64,000 bases of DNA, from contig NZ_FNAE01000004.1 in the NCBI RefSeq assembly GCF_900101755.1, forward strand, positions 310,001 through 374,000, read 5' to 3'. The DNA is from Ectopseudomonas alcaliphila (GTDB taxonomy: Bacteria; Pseudomonadota; Gammaproteobacteria; Pseudomonadales; Pseudomonadaceae). Below the pieces are notes generated by a model that was not told where the DNA came from, did no database searches, and worked only from the letters and a program-made list of their open reading frames with translations. Position numbers and translations under genes: made by a program. Below, piece after piece: positions 47,561-56,981 of the stretch (position 1 is the first letter of the stretch; the number at the start of each line of letters is the position of its first letter).

Positions 47561-50515
47561 TTACATCGCTACGGACGTCGCCTCGACATGCCTTGGCAGG
47601 GTGACCCGAATTCGAGTGCCCAATTGGCGCTCGGGGTCAGCCGGGCTGTCGATTGTTATCTGTCCATAATGCTCTTCCACGATCGAATAGACCAGCGCGA
47701 GGCCCAGGCCGGTTCCTTCGCCTGGGTCCTTGGTGGTGAAGAAGGGCTCGAACAGGCGGTCGATGATCGCTTTGGGAATGCCGCTGCCTTCATCCTCGAC
47801 GATCAGGTCGACGGTATGTTCGCTGGCTTCGCTGCGCACACGGATGGCGCCGCCCGGTGGTGAGGCGTCGCGGGCGTTGGATAGCAGGTTGATCAATACC
47901 TGGGCCAGACGCTGCGGATCGCCACAGGCCCAGTGCTGCGGATCGCACAGGTTGTAGAACTGGATGTCGAAGTTGCGTTTGTTCAGCGACAGCAGGCCGA
48001 TGGCGTCCTGTGCCACGTCGGCCAGGCACACCGGTTCGTCGCTGCGCTGGTGGCTGCCGGAGTGGGCGAAGCTCATCAACGACTGGACGATGCGCGAGAC
48101 GCGCTTGGTCTGTTCGAGGATCTGCCCGCTGATTTCGATCAGCTCGCCATCGGTCTCGCGCTCTTCGCGCAGGTTCTGCGCCAGGCAGGCGATGCCGGTG
48201 ATCGGGTTGCCAATCTCGTGGGCGACGCCAGCGGCCAGGCGGCCGATGCTGGCCAGGCGCTCGGAGTGCACCAGCTTGTCTTCGAGCATCTGGGTTTCGG
48301 TCTGGTCCTCGACCAGCAGCACCAGGCCGCTATTACCGGGTGCCAGCGGTTCGTTGATGGCCGCCTTGTGCAGGTTGAGCCAGCGGATCTGGCCGTCGAG
48401 CGCCAGGTGCTGTTTATGCAGATGCTGGTCCGGGCGTTCGATGAAGTCCTGCAGCAGGCTCTGCCAGGGTTCGCTCAGGGTGCTCAGGCGCGAGCCGACG
48501 ATACGCTGCGCGGGAATCTCGGTGAGCTCTTCCATGGCCCGGTTCCACATCAGGATCTCCTGATCCTTGGCCAGCGAGCACACGCCCATCGGCAGCTCCT
48601 GCAAGGTCTGGCGGTGGTAGCGGCGCAGGGCATCGAGCTCAGCGGCCAGCCCGGTGAGACGCGATTGATAGTCCTCCAGGCGGCTTTCGATGAAGTGGAT
48701 GTCTTCGGTGACATAACCCTCGCTGCCGGACTTGTAGGGCAGGAAGGTTTCCACGATGTCCTGAGCAACGCTCGGCCCCATCAGGCCGGACAGGTTGGCC
48801 TCGATGCGGTCGCGCAGGCGGCGCAGGGCATAGGGGCGGCTTTCGTCGAAGGGCAGATGCAGGTCGCGCAGGGCCTGTTCGACTTCACGTTGTGCGGTCT
48901 TGGCGCCAAGTGGTTTGGCCAGCTGCGCGGCAAAATCCTGCGGCGCCACGGCGACCAGCTCGCGTCGTTGCGGGCGGCGCACGTTGTCCACCGCGCAGGC
49001 TTCGGCGGCGCTCTTTTCCTCGGGGCTGGCCTCGGTGAACAGCGACACCAGGGTGAACACCAGTACGTTGGCGGCGAGCGAGGCGATGGCTGCGAGGTGC
49101 CAGCTGGCGTCGTCGAGTACATAGATGACGTTGAACAGCGGCAGATAGAAGCCTTCCAGGTTGCCCAGCAGTGGCAGCAGCATGGTCAGTGTCCAGACGC
49201 TGATGCCAGCCAGCAAGCCGGCGATGAAGCCGCGACGATTGGCCGTTTGCCAATACAGCACCGAGAGCACGCCGGGGAGGAACTGCAGGGTGGCGACGAA
49301 GGCGACGATGCCCAGGTTGGCCAGGTCCTGCTGGGCGCCGAGCAGCAGGTAGAAGCCGTAGCCGGCCATGATGATGCAGGCGATCAGCGTGCGGCGGGTC
49401 CACTTCAGCCAGCGGTAGATGTTGCCTTCCGCCGGTGGTTGGTAGAGCGGCAGCACCAGGTGGTTCAGCGCCATGCCCGACAGCGCCAGGGTGGAAACGA
49501 TGATCAGCCCGCTGGAGGCGGACAAGCCGCCGACATAGGCCAGCAGCGCCAGCGCCTCACTGTTCACGGCGATGCCCAGGCCCAGGGTGAAATATTCCGG
49601 GTTGGTGGTGGCGCCAAGCTTGAGACCGGCCCAGAGAATCAGCGGTACGGCCAGGCTCATCAGCAACAGGAACAGCGGCAGGCCCCAGCTGGCGCTGACC
49701 ATGGCGCGCGGATTGAGGTTCTCGGTGAAGGTCATGTGGTACATGTGCGGCATGACGATGGCCGAGGCGAAGAACACCAGCAGCAGGGTGCGCCACGGGC
49801 CTTCCTGTAGCGGTGTGTGCAGCGTGGCCAGTGCCGCCTGGTTCTGCACCAGCCACAATTCCAGCTCGCGCGGGCCGCCGAACACCTCATACAGCGCGTA
49901 CCAGCCGATGACGCCCAGGGCGACCAGCTTGACCAGCGATTCGAAGGCGATGGCGAACACCAGGCCCTCGTGCTTCTCGCGCGTGGCGATATGGCGTGCA
50001 CCGAACAGGATGGTGAAGAGGATGATCAGGCCGCAGTAGCTCAGCGCCACTTTTTCCTGCAGCGGCTCGCGGCTGAGGATGCCGATGGAGTCGGCCACCG
50101 CCTGAATCTGCAGGGCCAGCAGCGGCAGCACGCCGATCAGCATGAACAGGGTGGTCAGTGCACCGGCCCAGGTGCTGCGAAAGCGAAAGGCGAACAGGTC
50201 GGCCAGCGATGAAAGCTGGTAGGTACGGGTGATGCGCAGGATCGGGTAGAGCAGCACCGGTGCCAGCAAGAAAGCACCGGAAACGCCCAGGTAACTGGCA
50301 AGGAAACCGTAACCGTACTGATAGGCCAGGCCCACCGTGCCGTAGAAGGCCCAGGCGCTGGCATAGACGCCCAGCGACAGGGTATAGGTCAGCGGGTGGC
50401 GGATGATCCAGCGGGGGATAAGACCGTGTTCACTGACCCAGGCGACGCCGAACAACACCAGCAGATAGCCGGCGCTGATCAGGATCAGTTCGCTCAGGCT
50501 AAAGCTCGTCAGCAT
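47561..50515 (-). CDS. cbrA: Sensor histidine kinase CbrA with transporter-like N-terminus
   Basis: Senses the carbon/nitrogen state and phosphorylates CbrB. 984 residues. About the first 500 form a sodium/solute-symporter-like domain of 12-13 membrane helices; CbrA homologues have been linked to histidine transport. A linker (STAC-like) and a PAS domain follow. The kinase core has the phospho-accepting His766 in [12 protein letters not shown], and the ATPase lobe has the N, G1 and G2 boxes ([33 protein letters not shown]). Its start overlaps the end of cbrX. Confidence 0.97.
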   Translation of the reverse strand: MLTSFSLSELILISAGYLLVLFGVAWVSEHGLIPRWIIRHPLTYTLSLGVYASAWAFYGTVGLAYQYGYGFLASYLGVSGAFLLAPVLLYPILRITRTYQLSSLADLFAFRFRSTWAGALTTLFMLIGVLPLLALQIQAVADSIGILSREPLQEKVALSYCGLIILFTILFGARHIATREKHEGLVFAIAFESLVKLVALGVIGWYALYEVFGGPRELELWLVQNQAALATLHTPLQEGPWRTLLLVFFASAIVMPHMYHMTFTENLNPRAMVSASWGLPLFLLLMSLAVPLILWAGLKLGATTNPEYFTLGLGIAVNSEALALLAYVGGLSASSGLIIVSTLALSGMALNHLVLPLYQPPAEGNIYRWLKWTRRTLIACIIMAGYGFYLLLGAQQDLANLGIVAFVATLQFLPGVLSVLYWQTANRRGFIAGLLAGISVWTLTMLLPLLGNLEGFYLPLFNVIYVLDDASWHLAAIASLAANVLVFTLVSLFTEASPEEKSAAEACAVDNVRRPQRRELVAVAPQDFAAQLAKPLGAKTAQREVEQALRDLHLPFDESRPYALRRLRDRIEANLSGLMGPSVAQDIVETFLPYKSGSEGYVTEDIHFIESRLEDYQSRLTGLAAELDALRRYHRQTLQELPMGVCSLAKDQEILMWNRAMEELTEIPAQRIVGSRLSTLSEPWQSLLQDFIERPDQHLHKQHLALDGQIRWLNLHKAAINEPLAPGNSGLVLLVEDQTETQMLEDKLVHSERLASIGRLAAGVAHEIGNPITGIACLAQNLREERETDGELIEISGQILEQTKRVSRIVQSLMSFAHSGSHQRSDEPVCLADVAQDAIGLLSLNKRNFDIQFYNLCDPQHWACGDPQRLAQVLINLLSNARDASPPGGAIRVRSEASEHTVDLIVEDEGSGIPKAIIDRLFEPFFTTKDPGEGTGLGLALVYSIVEEHYGQITIDSPADPERQLGTRIRVTLPRHVEATSVAM

Positions 50516-50675
50516 CGCGTTGGCTCTGAAGAATGAAGGTGACGACGATCAGGATCAGCCACAGCAGATAAGGCCGATACCAGGCGCCATTGGGGTCGAT
50601 CCACCAGTCCATGATGGCCGGTGAGAACAGGTAGATCCCCACTACCAGGATCAGAACCAGTCGGTAGATATACAT
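50499..50675 (-). CDS. cbrX: Small membrane protein CbrX upstream of cbrA
   Basis: 58 residues from ATG 50675 (MYIYRLVLILVVGIYLF). Two hydrophobic helices surround a short polar turn (MDWWIDPNGAWYRP), and the tail is charged (QSQRDADEL). The open frame continues upstream to 50768 without support. Its last codons overlap the cbrA start by 17 bases, consistent with translational coupling. A small ORF called cbrX has been described in this position in Pseudomonas; I use the name on that basis from memory. Confidence 0.8.
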   Translation of the reverse strand: MYIYRLVLILVVGIYLFSPAIMDWWIDPNGAWYRPYLLWLILIVVTFILQSQRDADEL

Positions 50676-50748
50676 GTGGCATCTCGTCGAAAGATGCCGC
50701 GATGGTAAAGGAAGCCGCGCGTTGCAAGCCACAAACTTGAGGCTTACC

Positions 50749-50821
50749 GTAGGATGCGCTGTGCGCACCGAGACCGTACACGGTTCGCTTGGTGGTCATC
50801 GGTGCGCGCGGCGCACCCTAC
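50749..50821. repeat. 73-bp inverted repeat between cbrX and gluQRS
   Basis: GTAGGATGCGCTGTGCGCACCGA (50749-50771) and its near-complement ending in GCGCACCCTAC (50799-50821) differ at two or three positions. A 27-base loop separates them. The right end contributes the TAG stop of gluQRS. The GTAGG(G/A)TGCGC...GCGCACCCTAC type is a dispersed intergenic palindrome in many gamma-proteobacteria (memory). Confidence 0.7.
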
Positions 50822-51702
50822 CTCAATTGTGCTTCTGCCAGGGTGCGGCTGCGTGGAATGCGCGTGGCATCCCAGTTGACGATGCCCCAAACCAGAAGCT
50901 CGGCAGGTGCCGCGCCTTGCAGGTCGGTGGGTGGCTGCTGGCCCAAGGCTCGTAGGGCGCGTAACAGCAAAGGGCTGGCCTGATCGGCAGGCAGCGGCGG
51001 GGAGCGATAGCTCTTGCCCAGTTTGTGTCCGTCCGGCTGGATGATCAGCGGCACGTGCAGATAACGCGGTTGCGGCAGCCCGAGCAATTCCTGCAGGTAG
51101 AGCTGGCGCGGCGTGGAATCGAGCAGGTCGGCGCCGCGCACCACGTCAGTCACACCCTGCCAGGCATCGTCCAGCACCACGGCGAGCTGATAGGCGAACA
51201 GGCCGTCGCGGCGGCGAATCACGAAGTCACCCACCTCGCGCCCCAGGTGCTGACGAAACTCGCCCTGTACACGGTCGATGAAGTGGTAGTCCAGCTCCGG
51301 TACGCGCAGGCGGATGGCTGCGTCGTGATCGGGGTGACAGGCGTTGCGGCAGAAACCGGGATAGATGCCGGCGTAGCCTTCCAGTTGTTTGCGCGAACAG
51401 ATGCAGGCGTAGGCCAGGCCCTGACTGAACAGCCGGGCGATTACCGCGGCGTATTCGGTGTGGCGCTCACTCTGGCGCACCAGCTCGCCGTCCCATTCGA
51501 AGCCATAGCATTCCAGCGTGCGCAGGATCGCATCCTGGGCGCCGGGTACTTCCCGTGGCGGGTCAAGGTCTTCCATGCGCAGCAGCCAGCGGCCGCCAAC
51601 GGCGCGGGCATCGAGGTAGGAAGCGAGGGCGGCGACCAGCGAACCGAAGTGCAGATAGCCGCTGGGCGTGGGGGCGAAGCGCCCGATATAGGCAGTGTTC
51701 AT
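50818..51702 (-). CDS. gluQRS: Glutamyl-Q tRNA(Asp) synthetase
   Basis: Attaches glutamate to queuosine in tRNA-Asp. 294 residues, a truncated GluRS catalytic domain without the anticodon-binding part. The class I HIGH-like motif is in RFAPTPSGYLHFGSL, and the KMSKS-like motif is KLGKS (IIQPDGHKLGKSYR). The four zinc-binding-type residues cluster in ACICSRKQLEGYAG...YPGFCRNACH. It follows dksA, the known dksA-gluQRS arrangement. The stop codon lies in a palindromic repeat. Confidence 0.95.
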   Translation of the reverse strand: MNTAYIGRFAPTPSGYLHFGSLVAALASYLDARAVGGRWLLRMEDLDPPREVPGAQDAILRTLECYGFEWDGELVRQSERHTEYAAVIARLFSQGLAYACICSRKQLEGYAGIYPGFCRNACHPDHDAAIRLRVPELDYHFIDRVQGEFRQHLGREVGDFVIRRRDGLFAYQLAVVLDDAWQGVTDVVRGADLLDSTPRQLYLQELLGLPQPRYLHVPLIIQPDGHKLGKSYRSPPLPADQASPLLLRALRALGQQPPTDLQGAAPAELLVWGIVNWDATRIPRSRTLAEAQLR

Positions 51703-51724
51703 GGGGCCAAGGCCAGAAACAGAG

Positions 51725-51744
51725 CGGGGCGCCTAAGCGCCCCG
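51725..51744 (-). terminator. Hairpin between dksA and gluQRS
   Basis: CGGGGCGC-CTAA-GCGCCCCG, a perfect 8-bp GC stem in the 50-base gap. On the minus strand only CTCTGTTTC follows. In Shigella and E. coli a terminator between these genes limits gluQRS expression; the same is likely here. Confidence 0.6.
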
Positions 51745-51752
51745 TCGTCAGA

Positions 51753-52199
51753 TCAGGAACCGATCTGCTTTTCCTTGATTTCCGCCAGCGTCTTGCAGTC
51801 GATGCACAGAGTCGCAGTCGGGCGGGCTTCGAGGCGGCGAATGCCGATTTCGACGCCACAGGAGTCGCACCAACCGTAATCGTTGTCTTCGATCAGTTGC
51901 AGCGTCTCGTCGATCTTCTTGATCAGCTTGCGCTCGCGGTCACGGGCGCGCAGTTCCAAGCTGAATTCTTCTTCCTGGCTGGCGCGGTCGGCCGGATCGG
52001 GGAAGTTGGCCGCTTCGTCCTGCATATGGTGCACGGTACGGTCGACTTCCTGCATCAGCTCCAGCTTCCACTTATTGAGGATGCTGGTGAAGTGAGCGCG
52101 CATCGGCTCGCTCATGTATTCCTCGCCCTTCTTCTCTTGATAAGGCTCGAAACCACGAATCAGCTGGCTGGTGCTTTTGGCTTTTTCTTTTGTGGGCAT
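51753..52199 (-). CDS. dksA: RNA polymerase-binding transcription factor DksA
   Basis: Works with ppGpp on RNA polymerase to lower rRNA and raise amino-acid promoters. 148 residues. The long coiled coil lies between about residues 35 and 110, with acidic tip DPADRASQ. The C-terminal zinc finger keeps all four Cys: CDSCG and CIDC (this is canonical DksA, not the Cys-poor DksA2). Start is [20 protein letters not shown]. Co-transcribed with gluQRS. Confidence 0.97.
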   Translation of the reverse strand: MPTKEKAKSTSQLIRGFEPYQEKKGEEYMSEPMRAHFTSILNKWKLELMQEVDRTVHHMQDEAANFPDPADRASQEEEFSLELRARDRERKLIKKIDETLQLIEDNDYGWCDSCGVEIGIRRLEARPTATLCIDCKTLAEIKEKQIGS

Positions 52200-52457
52200 G
52201 GATGACGCCTCTCACTCTTTCTAATCCATCGCGCAGGTTATTCCATTGCCAGGCGTTTGTCCGGCCCTGCGACTGCAAGCCGGCGAACTTACCAGATCGA
52301 ATCGGGGCGCGCTACTCCCGGTTGTCTCTGCCCTGTCCGGGGTGTGAACGAAATCTGCATGGGACTGACCAGTAAGCGTAGCGGCGCTTTGGCGCCCTTG
52401 CCGCTGGCTGAAGCTGCCCTGCTAGAATCCGCGCCTCGCAACCCTGAAGACAGACCC

Positions 52458-53639
52458 ATGGCCCAGCTCTACAGTGCGCGCAGCCGCGCTATCGAACCCT
52501 TCCATGTGATGGCCTTGCTGGCGCGTGCCAACGAATTGCAGGCGGCTGGTCACGATGTGATCCACCTGGAGATCGGCGAGCCCGACTTCACCACCGCCGA
52601 GCCGATCATCCGCGCCGGGCAGGCCGCACTGTCCGCCGGGCACACCCGCTACACCGCCGCGCGTGGCCTGCCGCAGCTGCGCGAAGCCATCGCCGGTTTC
52701 TATGCCGAACGCTATCGGTTGAACATCGACCCGCAGCGCATTCTGGTTACGCCGGGCGGCTCGGGCGCGTTGCTGCTGGCTGCCAGCCTGCTGGTCGATC
52801 CAGGCAAGCACTGGCTGCTGGCCGACCCGGGCTATCCCTGCAACCGCCACTTCCTGCGCCTGGTCGAAGGCGCTGCACAACTGGTGCCGGTCGGCCCGGA
52901 CGTGCGTTACCAACTGACCCCGCAACTGGTCGAACGGCACTGGGACTCGGACAGCGTCGGCGCCCTGGTGGCCTCGCCGGCCAACCCGACCGGCACCCTG
53001 CTGCACAAGGACGAGCTGGCAGCCTTGTCGACGTGCCTCAAGCAGCGTGGCGGCCATCTGGTGGTGGACGAGATCTACCATGGCCTGACCTACGGTTGCG
53101 ACGCGCCGAGCGTACTGGAGGTGGATGACGATGCCTTCGTGCTCAATAGTTTCTCCAAATATTTCGGTATGACCGGCTGGCGCCTGGGCTGGCTGGTGGC
53201 GCCCGAGGCGGCCGTGCCTGAGTTGGAGAAGCTGGCGCAGAACCTCTACATCAGCGCACCGAGCATGGCCCAGCATGCCGCGCTGGCTTGCTTCGAGCCG
53301 GCCACGTTGGCGATTCTCGAAGAGCGACGTCACGAATTTCAGCGCCGCCGCGACTACCTGCTGCCGGCGTTGCGCGAGTTGGGCTTCGGTATCGCCGTTG
53401 AGCCGGAAGGTGCCTTCTATCTATATGCAGATATCAGCGCCTTCGGCGGCGACGCTTTCGCTTTCTGCCGGCACTTCATCGAAACCGAGCATGTGGCCTT
53501 CACACCGGGGCTGGACTTCGGCCGCTATCAGGCCGGGCACCATGTGCGCTTCGCCTATACGCAGAACGTCGAGCGCCTGCAGCAGGCGGTCGAGCGTATC
53601 GCCCGCGGCCTGAAGAGCTGGAAGCCCGATGCGCTTTGA
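52458..53639 (+). CDS. PLP-dependent aminotransferase (class I/II)
   Basis: 393 residues from ATG 52458 ([15 protein letters not shown]); an upstream in-frame extension to 52257 covers the dksA divergent promoter region and is not credible. Fold-type I features: [46 protein letters not shown] and the PLP Lys234 in [16 protein letters not shown]. It is close to the aspartate/alanine-type aminotransferases found next to sfsA and dksA in Pseudomonas. The exact amino donor is unknown. Its 3' end overlaps sfsA by 11 bases. Confidence 0.9.
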   Translation: MAQLYSARSRAIEPFHVMALLARANELQAAGHDVIHLEIGEPDFTTAEPIIRAGQAALSAGHTRYTAARGLPQLREAIAGFYAERYRLNIDPQRILVTPGGSGALLLAASLLVDPGKHWLLADPGYPCNRHFLRLVEGAAQLVPVGPDVRYQLTPQLVERHWDSDSVGALVASPANPTGTLLHKDELAALSTCLKQRGGHLVVDEIYHGLTYGCDAPSVLEVDDDAFVLNSFSKYFGMTGWRLGWLVAPEAAVPELEKLAQNLYISAPSMAQHAALACFEPATLAILEERRHEFQRRRDYLLPALRELGFGIAVEPEGAFYLYADISAFGGDAFAFCRHFIETEHVAFTPGLDFGRYQAGHHVRFAYTQNVERLQQAVERIARGLKSWKPDAL

Positions 53640-54336
53640 TCCACCGCTGGAAGAAGGGCGCCTGCTGCGTCGCTACAAGCGTTTTCTCGCCGATATCGAG
53701 ACCGCCAGCGGCGAGCAGATGACCATCCACTGCGCCAACACCGGCTCGATGCTCAATTGCATGAGCGAAGGTTGCCGGGTGTGGTTCAGCCGCAGTAACG
53801 ATCCCAAGCGTAAGTTACCGGGCAGTTGGGAAATCAGCGAAACGCCGCAAGGGCGCCTGGCCTGCATTAATACCGCGCGGGCCAATGCGCTGGTGGAAGA
53901 GGCGCTGCGCGCCGGGCTGATCACGGAGCTGGCCGGCTTCACCGCGTTCAAGCGCGAGGTGCCCTACGGGGTGGAGAACAGCCGCGCCGACTTTCGTCTG
54001 GAATACCCGGACGGGCCGGTCTTTGTGGAGGTCAAGAGCGTGACGCTGGGCTTCGCTGACAGCGATGTGGCGGCCTTTCCCGATGCGGTGACGCAGCGCG
54101 GCGCCAAGCATCTGCGTGAGCTGGCGGCGCTGGCGCGTGCCGGTGTGCGCACCGTGCAGCTGTATTGCGTGAACCTCTCGGGAATCCGTGCCGTGCGCGC
54201 TGCCGAGGAAATCGATCCGGCTTACGCTGCCGGCTTGCGCGAAGCCAAGGCCGCGGGGGTTGAGGTGCTGGCTTACGGCGCCGAGCTCAGTCCCGAGGGG
54301 ATCGCCCTGGTTCGCCGGCTGGAGGTGCTGGCGTAG
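53629..54336 (+). CDS. sfsA: Sugar fermentation stimulation protein homologue SfsA
   Basis: 235 residues. The N-terminal part begins [20 protein letters not shown] and contains [14 protein letters not shown]. The nuclease-like core [11 protein letters not shown]...[10 protein letters not shown] carries the D-(E)VK signature of restriction-like folds, and [10 protein letters not shown] follows. In E. coli SfsA was linked to maltose metabolism, and a DNA-binding or nuclease role is suspected. It overlaps the aminotransferase and converges on the Rieske gene with a 2-base gap. Confidence 0.95.
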   Translation: MRFDPPLEEGRLLRRYKRFLADIETASGEQMTIHCANTGSMLNCMSEGCRVWFSRSNDPKRKLPGSWEISETPQGRLACINTARANALVEEALRAGLITELAGFTAFKREVPYGVENSRADFRLEYPDGPVFVEVKSVTLGFADSDVAAFPDAVTQRGAKHLRELAALARAGVRTVQLYCVNLSGIRAVRAAEEIDPAYAAGLREAKAAGVEVLAYGAELSPEGIALVRRLEVLA

Positions 54337-54338
54337 GG

Positions 54339-54656
54339 CTACTGGGCTATCCAGATTCCGTTCGCATCTTCCCTGCATTCCAGCATTAGCAGTGCCTGCC
54401 CCTCGCAGGGGCCCGCCACGCATTCGCCGTTCTCGATCAGAAACAGCGCGCCATGGGTCGCACAGCGGATCAGGCTGCCGCTGTCATCGAGAAAATCGTC
54501 CTTCTGCCATTCCAGTGCAATGCCGCGATGCGGGCAACGGTTGAGGTAGGCATGCACCTGGCCAGCCCTGCGCACGGCGAGCAGGTTCAGCTGGTCGATC
54601 ACAAAGCCCCGGCTCTGACCTTCGGCCAGTTCGTGTGGGGCGCACAAGCGAATCAT
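54339..54656 (-). CDS. Small Rieske [2Fe-2S] ferredoxin-like protein
   Basis: 105 residues, a single Rieske domain. Cluster ligands are seen as CPHRG (residues about 42-46) and CATHGALF (about 66-73), giving the C-x-H...C-x-x-H pattern. Without a partner oxygenase nearby it is probably a stand-alone electron carrier or a subunit of an unlinked dioxygenase. Converges with sfsA. Confidence 0.92.
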   Translation of the reverse strand: MIRLCAPHELAEGQSRGFVIDQLNLLAVRRAGQVHAYLNRCPHRGIALEWQKDDFLDDSGSLIRCATHGALFLIENGECVAGPCEGQALLMLECREDANGIWIAQ

Positions 54657-54957
54657 CGCGGTTTCCCGTTAGCGTGGAAGTCGCACGGTGGCGACCTCTG
54701 ATGACCTTCTCCCTCCGGAGAAGGTGGCGCACAGCGCCGCAAGAGGGGCGGATTATCCCGCAAGAAGAAAGAGGACGCATCCATGCTCAGGGACGACGCC
54801 TATGCCCAAGGCTGGCGGCGTTGCAATGATTGGGGCGGCAGATTACTACTCTATATAAGTGATTCTCATGTAGATTATCGCTCTTCTTTGTTGGTGCCGA
54901 CCTAGCGTCAGTGCCGCTAACGATACTGGTAATCGCCCGCGAGAAAGGACTGCCCCC
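54657..54957. other. Intergenic region ahead of the haem operon
   Basis: 301 bases. The first half has the hairpin CCTTCTCCCTCCGGAGAAGG (54702-54721). No gene is evident except a 40-codon open frame at 54783-54905 that overlaps the predicted operator. In P. aeruginosa the phuR receptor gene diverges from this point; here no phuR start is visible. Confidence 0.5.
54853..54879 (+). promoter_or_regulatory. Possible Fur box of the haem operon
   Basis: ATATAAGTGATTCTCATGTAGATTATC, AT-rich in a GC-rich region, holds Fur-like half-sites (on the other strand GATAATC...ATGAGAATCA). It lies about 80 bases upstream of phuS. The match to GATAATGATAATCATTATC is partial; assignment leans on the iron-linked operon below it. 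Confidence 0.5.
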
Positions 54958-56022
54958 ATGAGTACCGCTCCAACTGCCGCCGCTCAGGCGGTCAATATCT
55001 ATCAGGCCTGGCAAGCGCTGCGTCTGCAGCAACCACGCCTGCGCGCTCGCGAAGCGGCAGCGCAGCTGGGCGTGAGCGAGGCCGAGCTGATCGCCAGCCG
55101 TCTGGGTGTCGACACGCAGCGGCTGCGCCCGGACTGGGCCGAGTTGCTGTCGGCTTTTGCTCAGCTGGGGCATGTGATGGTGCTGACTCGCAACGAGCAC
55201 TGCGTCCATGAACGCAAGGGGCTGTACCGCGAGGTGAGTGTTTCCGCATCCGGGCAAATGGGCCTGGTGGTGTCTGCCGATATCGACCTGCGTCTTTTCC
55301 TGGGTGGCTGGGCCAGTGTGTTCGCCGTCGCCGAGGAAACCGCCAAGGGCACCCAGCGCAGTATCCAGGTGTTCGACCAGCAGGGCGTTGCCGTGCACAA
55401 GGTTTACCTGACCGAACGCAGTGAGCTGAGCGCCTGGCAGCCGTTGATCGAGCGTTTCGCAGGTGAGCAGAACGCCGAATTGCAGTTGCTGCCGCCGCCT
55501 GCTGCGCCGCTGCGCAAGACTGACGCCGATATCGACAGTCAGGCGTTGCGTGACGGCTGGGCGACGCTGCAGGACACCCATCATTTCTTCGCCCTGCTGA
55601 AGAAGCATGAGGTGGCCCGCACCCAGGCGCTGCGTCTGGCGGGCGAGCAATGGGCGCAGCCGTTGGCGACATCTGAGTTGACGGTGCTGATGGAGCAGGC
55701 CGCTGCCCGTGAAGTGCCGATCATGGTGTTCGTCGGCAACCGTCACTGCATCCAGATTCACACCGGCCCGGTGAGCAACCTGCGCTGGATGGACAGCTGG
55801 TTCAACGTGCTCGACCCCGACTTCAACCTGCACCTGCAGACGCGCGGCGTGGTCGAGTTGTGGCGCGTGCGCAAACCCAGCATCGACGGCGTGATCACCA
55901 GTCTGGAGGCCTTCGATGCCGAGGGCGGGATGGTGGTCCAGCTGTTTGGTGCGCGCAAGCCGGGCATGGCCGAGCGCGACGACTGGCGCGAGCTGGCCGA
56001 ATCACTGCCTGTGCGGGCCTGA
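54958..56022 (+). CDS. phuS: Haem-trafficking/degrading factor PhuS (HmuS/HemS family)
   Basis: Cytoplasmic haem carrier that passes haem to haem oxygenase. 354 residues made of two related halves. The proximal haem ligand of PhuS, His209, is conserved here (TLQDTHHFFALLKK places His at 208 and 209). The C-terminal WMDSWFNVLDPDFNLHLQT motif is typical. ATG 54958 follows GAGAAAGGA. First gene of a phuSTUV-type operon under a probable Fur box. Confidence 0.95.
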   Translation: MSTAPTAAAQAVNIYQAWQALRLQQPRLRAREAAAQLGVSEAELIASRLGVDTQRLRPDWAELLSAFAQLGHVMVLTRNEHCVHERKGLYREVSVSASGQMGLVVSADIDLRLFLGGWASVFAVAEETAKGTQRSIQVFDQQGVAVHKVYLTERSELSAWQPLIERFAGEQNAELQLLPPPAAPLRKTDADIDSQALRDGWATLQDTHHFFALLKKHEVARTQALRLAGEQWAQPLATSELTVLMEQAAAREVPIMVFVGNRHCIQIHTGPVSNLRWMDSWFNVLDPDFNLHLQTRGVVELWRVRKPSIDGVITSLEAFDAEGGMVVQLFGARKPGMAERDDWRELAESLPVRA

Positions 56023-56081
56023 GCCGAGTGTGCCGGCCTCCCGCAGGGGCCGGTCGATGTCACGTTCGAGGAGTCGAGATC

Positions 56082-56981
56082 ATGCGTCTTGCCAATATCC
56101 TGGGCGGCCTGGCGGCCGTCCTGCTGTTTCCCAATCTGGTACTGGCGGCCGAGCCGCTGCCGCAGCGCTGGGTGAGTTCCGGCGGTGCGCTGAGCGAGTG
56201 GGTGGTGCTGCTTGGCGGTGAGAGCAAGCTGGTGGGCGTCGATACCACCAGTCGTCATCCCGCCTCGCTGACCAAGCTGCCCAGCGTCGGTTATCAACGC
56301 CAACTGGCGGCCGAGGGCATTCTCGCCCTGCGTCCGGACCTGCTGCTTGGCAGTGAAGAAATGGGCCCGCCGCCGGTGCTCGCGCAACTGGCAGCGGCGG
56401 GTGTGCGTATCGAACGCCTGACTGCGCGAGCCGAGCTGGATAGCCTGCAGGCCAACCTGCTGCGCCTGGGCCAGTTGCTCGGTGATGAGGCGGCAGGGCA
56501 ACGTGCCTTCGCTGATTACCAGGCGCGCTTGCAGACCCAGCAGCAATGGGTCGAGCAGGCGCAGCGCAGCCAAGACGCGCCCGGTGTGTTGCTGTTGCTT
56601 GGGCATGCCGGTGGCAGTCCGCTGGTTGGTGGTATCGACACCGCTGCCGACTGGCTGATCAGCCGCGCCGGCGGCCGCAATCTGGCCAGCCACAGTGGTT
56701 ACAAGGCGTTGTCCAGCGAAGCGCTGCTGGCGCTCGACCCGCAGGTCGTGGTGGTGGCCGATCGTGCCTTGGAGGGTGATGCAGCCAGGCAGGCCCTGCT
56801 GCAGCAGAACCCGGCCCTGGCCGGTACCCGCGCGGCGCGCGAGGGACGTTTGCTGGCGCTGGACCCGACCCTGCTGGTCGGTGGCCTGGGGCCGCGCGTG
56901 CCGGATGGGCTGGCGATGCTCGCCGCAGGCTTTTATCCTGCCAGCCAATTCCCGACAGCCGAAGCCAAGCGCGAGCCATGA
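56082..56981 (+). CDS. phuT: Periplasmic haem-binding protein
   Basis: Captures haem in the periplasm for the PhuUV importer. 299 residues from ATG 56082, which follows GAGGAGTC; an in-frame extension upstream overlaps phuS. Signal peptide MRLANILGGLAAVLLFPNLV, with cleavage near LAA. The mature protein is a class III binding protein: RWVSSGGALSEWVVLLGG, VDTTSRHP, LRPDLLLGSEEMGP and a long connecting helix around residues 125-160. The stop overlaps phuU by 4 bases. Confidence 0.94.
   Translation: MRLANILGGLAAVLLFPNLVLAAEPLPQRWVSSGGALSEWVVLLGGESKLVGVDTTSRHPASLTKLPSVGYQRQLAAEGILALRPDLLLGSEEMGPPPVLAQLAAAGVRIERLTARAELDSLQANLLRLGQLLGDEAAGQRAFADYQARLQTQQQWVEQAQRSQDAPGVLLLLGHAGGSPLVGGIDTAADWLISRAGGRNLASHSGYKALSSEALLALDPQVVVVADRALEGDAARQALLQQNPALAGTRAAREGRLLALDPTLLVGGLGPRVPDGLAMLAAGFYPASQFPTAEAKREP

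Noticed and set aside
52257..52457. N-terminal extension of the aminotransferase to 52257
   Set aside because: The extra 67 residues are Arg/Pro/Ser-rich, unlike the family, and would cover the dksA divergent promoter region.
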